64,000 bases of DNA from Rhabdornis inornatus (lineage: Eukaryota; Chordata; Aves; Passeriformes; Rhabdornithidae), in assembly GCA_013397075.1 (NCBI GenBank), contig VWZS01002401.1, forward strand, positions 62,001 to 126,000, in the 5' to 3' direction. Position numbers and translations under genes: made by a program. Of the stretch, positions 52,531 through 61,893 are shown piece after piece. The notes under the pieces are model-generated. The model saw only the letters and a list, made by a program, of their open reading frames with translations. It made no database searches and was not told where the DNA came from. The stretch's first letter is position 1. Every line of letters begins with the position of its first letter.

Positions 52531-53781
52531 TGTGTTGGTTCACACAGCCTGGCTTTTGGTAGCAGGGGGGCACAGACGTGGTTTCTGCAAGGAGCTGCTG
52601 GAAGCTTCCACCATGTCCAGCAGAGCCAATCCCTGATGGCTCTGAAGATGGACATGCTGCTGGCCAAGGCTGGGACAATTAGAAGCTGGTAACACTTCTG
52701 TGATAACATATTTAAGGAGAAAATCAAAACAAAGGACACACAGTTTTTTTCTAGCCAGAAAAGAGGAGGAGGTGAGAACACGTGAGGGAAAACAATACGG
52801 CAACACCAAGGTCAGTGGAGAAGGAGGAGGAGGAGTAGGAGGTGTTCCAGATGCCAGAGCCGAGATTCCTCTGCAGGCCATGGTGATGATCATGGGGAAG
52901 CAGCTGTGCCTGCACCCATGGGGATGCATGGGGATGCAGAGATCAACCCACAGCCCGTGGGGATCCATGGGGAATGCAGAGACCCACCCACAGCCTGTGG
53001 GGATCCATGGGGATGCAGAGACCCACCCACAGCCCATAGGGATCCATGGGGAATGCAGAGATCCACCCACAGCCCATAGGGATCCATGGGGGATGCAGAG
53101 ATCCACCCACAGCCCATGGGGATTCATGGGGGATGCAGAGATCCACCCACAGCCCATGGGGGAGGTGCCCATGCTGGAGCAGGTGGATGCCTGGAGGAGG
53201 CTGTGATCCAGTGGGAGACCTGGTGGAGACAGGGGGCCCTGCTTCCAGGCTGGAGCAGCCTGTCCTTGGAGGACTGCACCCCATGGAAGGAGAGACCCAC
53301 ATTGCAGCAGTTTTTGGGAGGACTGTGTGTCCATGGGTGGAATTCACGTTGCAGCAGGTGCAGTAGGGCTGCTGCTTGTGAGAGTGGAACCACGCTGGAG
53401 AAGTTCATGGAGAACTGTGTCAAGCGGGAGGGACCCCATGGAAAGGACTCGTCTCCCAGAGCAGTGGAAGAAAACTATGGTGATGAACTGACCCAAACCC
53501 CCACACCCTGTCTCCCTGGTGGGAAGGAGGGAGGGGTTAGGGGAAAAAAAGGTGTTTTAAGGGCTTATTTCTCATTATCCTCCTCTGTTTTGTTAGTAAT
53601 AAATTCACTTTATACCTCTAAGTTGAGGCTGTTTTGCACTTGGGGTGTTTTCTCTCGGTCCTTATCTCAACTCATGGAGCCTCCATTAAATTTTTTCTCT
53701 CCTCTGCCCAGCTGTGGCAGGGGAGGGCAAGCGAGCAACTTTTGTGGGTGCCAGGCATTTGGCCAGTGTCAAACCATGACA
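52531..53781 (+). mobile_element. Solo ERV LTR, copy B (plus orientation)
   Basis: The element begins TGTGTTGGTTCACACAGCC and ends AGTGTCAAACCATGACA, so the termini are TG...CA. A TATTTAA box lies near 52708 (ATAACATATTTAAGGAG) and a polyadenylation signal at 53598-53603. This order fixes the plus orientation. It is the reverse complement of the 19.8-kb copy over almost its whole length. The six-unit 40-bp repeat at 52921-53160 makes it longer. Overlapping frames of up to 291 codons occur on both strands; they are repeat-driven and match no retroviral protein. No gag, pol or env flanks it, so it is a solo LTR. A clear target-site duplication was not seen. Confidence 0.88.
52921..53160. repeat. 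40-bp tandem repeat inside LTR copy B, 6 units
   Basis: The string GCAGAGA recurs at 52936, 52976, 53015, 53055, 53095 and 53135, giving units of 39-40 bp. Each unit carries CCACCCACAGCCC (first unit CAACCCACAGCCC) and GGATCCATGGGG or a close variant. Confidence 0.93.
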
Positions 53782-55743
53782 GTTTCTTGGTGGAGAATGT
53801 GGGCATCAATTCTGCTACCTCTCACAAAAAGCTCGGGTTATATTTTGAAAGATGCTTCGGTGCCAAAAGTTTTAGATAATGCTCTAAGTGTAATTTTTAA
53901 AGTTGGCATTTCAGGTTGTATGTTAGGATTTCTTTTGAACAGCCTTGGAATATCTACGTGAGACAACAATACACACTGAGATAGCTTTGAAATCTTGTCC
54001 TTCAATCCCACCAATTTTCTATGTTTAAATAATACATTTTTTTAAATATGAAGGCCTAAAAAATCAGTTATATGGTTTGGAAAAGGCCAATCAATGGAAG
54101 CAAGACTTTACAACAGGTACAAACTACCGGCTCTCCTTCAGCACAAACAAAGGATTACCCTTTGCCACTGAATATACTAAGTACATTCCCTGCCAGCAGT
54201 TTTGGTGATGCTTGCTACTTTACCCACAGCCTTCTAGGTATTTTATTAGTTTTTGGTTTATGTATGCACTGTATTAGAAATAGTGTTTGAACTCCAAAAG
54301 CAGAAATATTATGGTGTGCCTGGCTACTGTATTAATATTTTGGGCATAAAATGGTCCTGCCATTGTGTGGTTCACCATCTCTACCTTTATTTTGGCCTTA
54401 CCTGTTGCTTTGTGGAACTGAAAGCCCCCAAAAACCCCAAACCAACAATATGATCATTTGGTTTAATAGGTTGACATAAGTCATGCATCACCTTATCAGC
54501 ATTTCTTATTCAGAGTGAAACTGGAAGGTGAGAAGGAAAAAATGTGTGCGGAAGGAAGTGTGGTCCTAGATCACTTGGGCAAACTGTGAAACCACCGACT
54601 CAGACAATGGCTGATTCAACTCTGAACATACAAGAAAATTCAATGCTGGGTATTGCATAGATCTGTGTGCCTCCACAGATACCTTATTCTGGAAGAGCAT
54701 GCTTCTGTCCCATCCCTACCACAGGCCACTGTGTAATTTGCACAGTCAGTGCCTCGACACACTATCAGCCTGTGCAATGACAGGGGTCATTAAAATCTTC
54801 TTTGGCATTCTGGCTGAGGTACTTACACAGCTTTAGGTATGGTTGGGTTTGCTGCTGGGTGGAGCTGGGAACAGCGAGTATGCAATTAGGAGAAAAACTG
54901 AGCAATGACCGTGGCAGTTCTTGCTTTTTGTGGCTCTTGTTGAATAGCAACTCTAATTGCATCTTCTGTAGGCATAACAGCATTTATCCAAGATATATAG
55001 TGCTAGGAGGAAATTAAAGGCTTAGAAGTTCAGCTCTTAAATGGAGCCTTATGACCTGGTGCACTGTATGATCACGAGCTATTCCAGGGCATCTTTTGGT
55101 CCACCAAGCCCATCCTCTTTGTTCCCACCATATTGCATTGGGACATTAAAACCCCGACGAAACATTTTAGGCTTTGGAGAGCAACCAGACACATTTTTAG
55201 GTCTTGCTCCTGACTAAAAATATACTTCTTGAAGCAGTTATGTTGCACAAATAAAGGCTTGCTACTGTATATAGATCTGAAAACAAGCTCAGCGACTCAT
55301 CTGACTTGATTAATTTTTGTTAAGAATTCCATGAATTCTTATTGGTTGTGTTACAGTTGCCTAAGTAACAAAACTCCCTGTTAGTTTGGCGCATAAAATG
55401 GTTACTCAGGTAGTAGAAGATGAACAAAGTGGTAAGAAGCTAGGGCTGTTAGAGACATGGCAATGGTAGCAGCTCCAGGAGCAGGGACAGCAGCTGTCAA
55501 TGGAACCTCACGAGTGAAGAGTTAAATTTCTTCACAGCAGCTTTTATGGGTCTAAGTTTTGGGTTTGTGATTACAACAGCGCTGATAATAGAGAGCTGTT
55601 TTAGATAGCGCTGAGCAAGCAGTGCTTGCGCAGCGTCCAGGTCCGTTCTGCTCCCGTGGGTGCACAAGCAGCTTGGGAGGGAACACAGCCGGGACAGCTG
55701 AGCCCATATCACACATACCACACACTCTGCTCTCAGGCACACT
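53782..55743. other. Upstream flank of the CpG-island gene, no gene recognised
   Basis: Unique, moderately AT-rich DNA. An AATAAAGGC string near 55249 is not attached to any recognisable exon. From about 55600 GC content rises into the CpG island. Confidence 0.5.
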
Positions 55744-56062
55744 GCCTGATTTTTGGGGCTGTCCCGCAGAGGCCAGGATCCCCCCGGACCCGTCCCCTTC
55801 CCCCGGAGCACGGCCCCTCTCGGCACAGTGCCTGATTTTTGGGGCTGTCCCGCAGAGGCCAGGATCCCCCCGGACCCGTCCCCTTCCCCCGGAGCACGGC
55901 CCCTCTCGGCACAGTGCCTGATTTTTGGGGCTGTCCCGCAGAGGCCAGGATCCCCCCGGACCCGTCCCCTTCCCCCGGAGCACGGCCCCTCTCGGCACAG
56001 TGCCTGATTTTTGGGGCTGTCCCGCAGAGGCCAGGATCCCCCCGGACCCGTCCCCTTCCCCC
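55744..56062. repeat. 86-bp tandem repeat in the promoter CpG island
   Basis: Units begin at 55744, 55830, 55916 and 56002, exactly 86 bp apart and nearly identical. Each holds GCCTGATTTTTGGGGCTGTC, then CCGGACCCGTCCCCTTCCCC. The fourth unit breaks off at an N (56063). Because 86 is not a multiple of three, all frames stay open, explaining frames of more than 200 codons on the minus strand. These are artefacts of the repeat. The N implies that the true copy number may be higher than shown. Confidence 0.95.
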
Positions 56063-56143
56063 NGCACTGCCCCGCTCGGGGCCGCTCCCCCGCTCCCCCG
56101 CCCCGGCGCGGGGCCGCTCCTCCTCCGCGGGCACTGCGCATGC

Positions 56144-56248
56144 ATGAGGCGGCCGCGCCGCCCTGAGTCACCGCTCCGCTGCTCAGCCGCTCCCCAGCTG
56201 CAGCGGAAAGGCGGCCACCATGAACCGCTTGGGGAAGAAAGCAAATGA
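56144..56248 (+). other. Overlapping upstream ORF, 34 codons
   Basis: An ATG at 56144 opens a frame (MRRPRRPESPLRC...) that runs past the main ATG at 56220 in another frame and stops at TGA in 56246-56248. Its start context is weak. If transcripts begin upstream of 56144, it would reduce translation from the main start. Whether it is transcribed is unknown. Confidence 0.35.
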
Positions 56249-56280
56249 GACCCTCATCGAGATGGCTCTGTCGGCGGACG
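56220..56280 (+). CDS. First coding exon of an unrecognised protein gene (partial)
   Basis: The ATG lies in an excellent Kozak context (GCCACCATG) inside a CpG island. It is followed by 20 complete codons, beginning MNRLGKKANETL and ending ALSAD, plus one base. A splice donor then follows (GACG|GTAGGAG at 56281), so the next intron would be phase 1. Codons are GC-rich and orderly, and the peptide is polar and helix-prone with no signal peptide. I do not recognise the protein; later exons lie outside the window or unnoticed downstream. The promoter, start context and donor together make a real gene start likely. An alternative is that the first exon uses a different donor nearby. Confidence 0.72.
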
Positions 56281-59200
56281 GTAGGAGAGGGGAGGGGGGA
56301 TCGCGGCTCTTGTTCCGCCCTTGTCCCCTGAGGGACGGTAGCCCTTCCTGCCCGGCTCTGACTCCGGGCCCCATGGCAGCGGCGCGGGTGGGAGGCAGAG
56401 GGGGTGAGCGTAGTGTGGGAGGTCTGGGGGGCTCTGGTTCCTTCCCAGGGTCTGCAGGTCGGCGTCTCTGAGATCGGGCTGATCCCGGGTTGAATCCTGA
56501 CCCCTCCTGCATCGAGCTTTTAATCCTTCGGCTTCCACTTGAGAGGAGCAAAAACCACTTTTCCATGAGCATGATCCAACTATGATTAGGTCTTTATAAT
56601 CCCCAAATAAACCTTTAAAATGGAGGTTCTTATATCACCACCCTGCCAAGGATGAAAACTAGAGAATCCGCTAGATTTTTATCTGCGAAGACACAGCAGA
56701 TAACAAAAGACAGCAAACTTTCCGCCTCCCCCGAAGCACCGGCTGGGATGGGGCGCTGGCTGCTGAGGGAAGGGCGCTGAGGTTGCCCTGGCCAGGAGGC
56801 TCAGAGCAGACCGAGTCACCTCGCTTCGGAAGCTGTGAGCTGCCTTCTTCCCCCTCGCCCCATCCCAGATGCTCAGCTTCGGACAGACCCTGCGGCAGCG
56901 GGTGTGCGGCCAGGGCTTTGTGTCAGGGCCTTGCTTTTTTGCTACAGCCATGTTACAGTTTCCACTTCATGTCAGTATGGTATGTCATTACTTATAATAA
57001 ATGTGGTAATATTAGGATTTTGTAAAATAACGTGACGCAAGTGTGTGTTTATCGGCACCTCACCTGGCAACGTGAATCAACAGATGTAAGAGAGCATGTT
57101 GATATTTTCAGAATGAGACTGTGTAGGTTTTTTTTAAAAAAAAAAAGGAAAATGCTGACCTAGAAAAATTTCTTTTTTGGGAATAATGCTTTGCCATCAG
57201 TCCTGGAAGTGAAAATCTTAAAGCAGGAAAGAACTGCTAACTCCTCGTGTTAGCTTCTTGCGTTATCTCTTCTCCTTCACAGCTTGACTACACTGTCTCT
57301 TAGAAAAAACATATATAGTGCCATTTTAAACAGGTTGAGCACTAGTGGCAAATCAAAAATTTTCAAAATATTTGGCAGTTTTGTTTCAGGGAGGTATGAT
57401 GGCAATATTGACTATGAAATTGTCCAAAAGAAGCTCTTTATAGTGACAGCAAGGAGGGGTGTCCAGCTGTGGGGATGCAGGCATTCACTGCGGGTGTCAG
57501 ACGAAGGTTTGCCCTCTCTGGGATGGCCTGGTGGAGCTGGCAGGCTTCTTAGGAACCCAAGCAGATGGATATTACAGCCTCTTGGCCAGCAATCCTGTTG
57601 CAAAGGGGATGTGAGAGACCTGAGTCATCGCCCATTCCACTGCCTGGGAGCAATGAAAAATCCTAGCACTGAGCTGCTCTCTCCATGGGTTATTCTTCTG
57701 AAGTACCTGGAGACTAAAAAATATTTACAGAGCACACAAAAAATTCCCATTTAGGGAATGATTCTATGAAGTCAGATTTGTAAACTTCATTCCACAGTAT
57801 TCAGTTTTCCCATGAGCCTTGTGGGGTTTTTATAGTCATAAATAGTAAATATAAGGAGATTTGAGGGGTTTCAGTGTCCAAGGATGGTTAAGGAGGATTT
57901 GCCATACAGTAGCACATACAAAATCTCCATACAAAATCATGTTCTAATTCAGCTCAATTTTGTTAATTAACCACTTTTCTGAAGCAGAAACAAATTGAAT
58001 ATGGGATGAAGTAAGTAGGCTTTTTAAAGTTTATGTTAATTTGTTGCCTGAAAGTCTCTCAAGGTTAAAAAAACCCTCAAAAACTTCCTTAAGTTATTGT
58101 TTAGAAAAGTTAGCAGTATACATATACTGCCAGCAGGACTTCTTATAGATCTAAACACTTCCATAGACTATCTTAATAATACACACAGATCTACAGACTT
58201 CTTATAGATCTTTGTGCTTTTAAGGAAAAGCCTCATAAGGCTCTAGATGTCTAATGCATACAGGCAGGGCCTATGTAAGTCAATAGGAACAAGGCAGGAG
58301 AGAAAAATCTGCTACTTATTTTCTTTAAAGACGTGTTTGTATTTGGATAGTATGTGAGTATTGAATTCTGGTTTCCTACTGCTTTTCATTAAACTTGAAT
58401 GCTGGGGTACAGGTTATGGGGAAGCAAAACTGTATACCAGCAGCTGAAAGTTAAACTTGCCTGTTAGGGCCTGTGTGCCAAAACTTTTACCTTAAAGGAA
58501 GCTTCCTGGCTTCCTGCTGAATTACATCTGTGTGAGGTAAAAAATTCCATTTTTGTGTGTGTGATACTGCTTTCTGTTGGAAGGTGTGTGTCATTTACCC
58601 CGAGTATTTAAGTCAAGAAAACTGAACTTGCAAAATTGGAATGTAAATATCAGAGGAAGAAGACTGCAATATATTGCTAGGATTATTTATGTATACATTC
58701 ACTTCTAGTAACTTTTTTGTCCCCAGCATGTTAATGCTATGGTAGCTGTATTGTGGGATATATCCCAAGCCTGCCAGTTTTCCGGGAGCTTGCAGTTGGC
58801 TCCATGCCATGATTTGAAGTATGCTGCCTTTATACACATGGCTCCTCTTCCAGAACTTCCAGGAGCCTGGTTTATGCTCAAACGCTCTAAGTGATCTAAA
58901 TTCAAATGCTTACTTAGGTTGGTTGCCATCTTGCTTGTTTCCCCTCTGAGAAGGGTGGAAAAGCATTAGAGAAAGCCAATGACATGACTTGCAAACGGTG
59001 CTTGTGCCAGTGTGTTGTCATCTTGCAGTACCTCAGCATTCAGGGCCAAATCCTGCTGTCATTTAATAAAATGATACTGCACTTATTTGATCAGAATTCA
59101 TACCAGTAACATAAAATACAGGCCTCTGTTCAGAACTACATCTGTCTCTAATTTCTGTCACAGTGTATGTAGTAATTTCTGATCTATTTGTGGAAACAGT

Positions 59201-59824
59201 GAATGGGATATCATGTTCCCACACGCTAAACCAAAGGATTTGTTAAGAGGAAAGCTGTTTGAAAATTTGTTCCTAGGTAATGAAATAAAAGTTCTGTGAA
59301 ATTTAGACATAGTTCATAATATAAAAGGCAGGGGAGAAAATACTCTCTTAGCCCAACCAATGTCTGGTTTCTGAGTGGAATTTCTTTACTGGCTTCCATG
59401 CATTACTGCCGGGACACAGTATAAGTACAGGTTGGTTATTGGAAGTTAAAGCTCTTTGTAACAGAAAAGTCCTGTTTGTAGTAGGAAAACCTGCTTTTGG
59501 GAGCTCATCCCAGCAACTTGTATCATATCACTGCATAGATGTGGTGCTTTTAATGCAAAAAATGAAAACATCAAGCCCATTCCACTGCAGCTGTTAAATA
59601 TAGATTTTTTTCTAAAGATTGTGTCGGTTTAAAAAAAAAAAAAATAATTTCTCTTTGACAGCCTTCTCATTTTAGGTGAGAACCCTGCATATGAGATTAA
59701 ACTCACTGTCTGCAGTTCAGTGAATAGCAAAGGAAGGATTAAGTCCCCTGCATGCCATTTAAATCCAGTAGCAATTATGTGGGATATTCAGGCCACATTT
59801 TGGGAAGCTGGGAAATACAGCTGG

Positions 59825-59870
59825 ATTCACAGAATCATTAAGGTTGAGAAAGACCTCTGAGGTCCTTCAG
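59825..59870 (-). mobile_element. CR1 3' tail fragment
   Basis: ATTCACAGAATCATTAAGGT followed by GAAAGACCTCTGAGGTCC is the reverse complement of the extreme CR1 3' end. Only about 46 bp remain. Confidence 0.75.
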
Positions 59871-61879
59871 GTGTAGAGCTGGGTGATGGTCCTGGCATCA
59901 CAGGTGAAAGCATTTCAGTCCCTTTGTAACAAGGGGCCTACAATTTCACCCTCTCGCTCAGAATATGAAAGAAAATGCTCTGCAGCTGTCTCTCCCTCAC
60001 AACAATTCCTGGAGAAATGGTTTGGCTCAGCTGAGGGGCAGAGGTTCTGGATTGTGAATGCTAAATAAACACCAGGAAAGCCACCAGCGTCTCTTCTGGT
60101 GTAACGCAGAGTGATGTTCTCTCAGTAATTCCCTCTCCATCAGTTTGTGGCTAAGGCATTGCGTGGTGTGCTGTGGTGTTCTGAGGTGCTGACTATAGAA
60201 ATAAACAGATAAGTGTGTTATAAAATGAAAATGCATTTTAACCTTTATGTACAAAGACTTAATAATTGCTGTGATAAAAGGAAATACTAAGATAAGATAA
60301 AAGGGCACTGATGAAAATGTCCTTTTTAAATTGTGCTTGAGAACTGTTGCAATATAATTGTAAAAAAGCCCCCAAACAAAACCACCAAGCAACCAAATAC
60401 CACTGTCTTCATATTTAGGATCTTTAAACCAATGAGTTGCATGTGCACATGGAGGAGACAAATAGTCATCTAACCTAAACATGTCATTAAGAAGGTATAG
60501 GTAATGTAAAAATGTGATCAAATGTTAAGAGGCAAGGTAATAATGCAGCGAACTTTTGCACTAGTTTTTATTGTGATCTGGTGGTTGAACCAAAAAGCAG
60601 TGTAATTACCAGGTTGTATTTTCTTATCTAGCAGTAGTTTTATTGTATTTGGTGATAGCTTTCCATGTGCATATGTGTGTAAATGCAGAAAGGGGAAGGA
60701 AGGTTCTTGTGGCGTATTGCTAGGGATAGTTCTTGCAATTATAACGTAGTTATGGAAGGATTTACAGTTATTTGTTATACAGTTACTTATTTACAGTTAT
60801 ATGTACTAAAGCTGAATAACATTTCGGGAATTATTTATGGATTAAACATTGCGAGAGTAGTTACACACTGTGTAGTATTGTGTATTTTGTTGTAGCAGCT
60901 ATAACATTTTGTGTTAGATTAAACACTGTGTGTGGGAGGAGCTGAGTCTATTGGCATTTGTTTACTTGGATTTTACTATATAAATGTATGTTTTTCATTG
61001 AAACCTAAAGCTATTAAAGCTGTGGTGTTCATGCCTTTGTCAACCCAGTGAGGACCAGTAGATGCGGTGAAGTTCCAAACACATTTTTTTAGGAAGTGAG
61101 TATATCTTTGCATGAAGGGCAGTCTTCTAACAGGAAATCCCAAGGGATTCTTGTCTTCTTTGCTAGGCTCACATGGGTAAATGTAAAATTTGAGGCCTTT
61201 GGCAAGATAGCAGAAACCCTGGCAAACCATATGGGTGGGACTCATGATGCACATGGTTGTCCTTTCATTTTCTGTACTAGCCCTAAATTAGAAAGGGCCC
61301 TCTGGTTTGTTATTCAAAGTAGTTGTCTTAACTGTTGGGTAGGAAATCAGAAAGTCTATGTTTGCACAATTTATAGTGTGCTAGAAATATACCATGCCAA
61401 CAAATAATGGCTAGCAGATGTGGTTTTCAGACCACTTGATTCTTCAAACCACTTTGCCTACTTCAATTCTTTTAGTTGACTGGTGTTTACTTAAAAAAGT
61501 TTAGGCAATGGAAGCCATGGCCCATTGCCCTGATCATTTTCTTGATCGATAGAAACAGTTTCTGTTTGGGATCAGTATAGGAATTCCGAAGTTGTTCCAT
61601 CATTTTTAAAGTAATTCAGACGAAAACACTAATTCTTGCAAATCTTGCATTTGTTTATAAAATGTCTTTCTATACTGGTATGTTTTTATGTTGCTTAATG
61701 TGAGAAAATGAAATACTTGGTGAATACAGTAGCAAAATTTCCAATGATGCGTTTCATTGGAAGCATAACCAGAAAAGTATTGAGTGAGGTAGAGCATAAA
61801 AAAGCAGAAGTAAGAAAAATTTGCAGATTAAATTGGCCATCTGAAATTAAATGTCTGGATAACATGAAACTGAGGAATA

Positions 61880-61893
61880 CCACCAGAGGACAG
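61880..61893 (+). promoter_or_regulatory. CTCF-like motif with one mismatch (plus orientation)
   Basis: CCACCAGAGGACAG differs from the CTCF core CCASYAGRKGGCAS at one position (GGC to GAC), which falls in a normally invariant triplet. Possible weak or decayed site within the presumed intron. Confidence 0.25.

Larger units (their letters stand above)
55600..56450. promoter_or_regulatory. CpG-island promoter
   Basis: A sharp rise in GC and CpG surrounds the first exon. Motifs seen: an NRF1-like TGCGCATGCAT at 56135-56145, GC boxes around 56085-56115 (CCCGCCCCGGCGCGGGGCC), and a perfect AP-1 site TGAGTCA at 56164-56170. No TATA box is placed appropriately, so this is a TATA-less, probably broadly expressed promoter. 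Transcription most likely starts between about 56130 and 56200, as inferred from the motifs. Confidence 0.8.

Noticed and set aside
53086..53961. 291-codon plus-strand frame through LTR copy B
   Set aside because: It begins inside the tandem repeat, runs across the polyadenylation signal and past the LTR end, and has no retroviral or cellular domain.
55497..56244. 224- and 230-codon minus-strand frames
   Set aside because: Both are translations of the 86-bp promoter repeat, which is open in all frames, and both cross the N at 56063.
56490..56510. tRNA-like B-box string (GGGTTGAATCC)
   Set aside because: It lacks the invariant C of the B box and has no matching A box or cloverleaf around it.
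57284..57754. 156-codon plus-strand frame in the presumed intron as a candidate exon 2
   Set aside because: It lacks a convincing polypyrimidine-AG acceptor and donor in the required phase, and the residues show no domain.
60027..60521. 164-codon minus-strand frame in the presumed intron
   Set aside because: Its first codon is TTG rather than ATG, no domain is recognisable, and AT-rich DNA of this extent can produce such a frame by chance.
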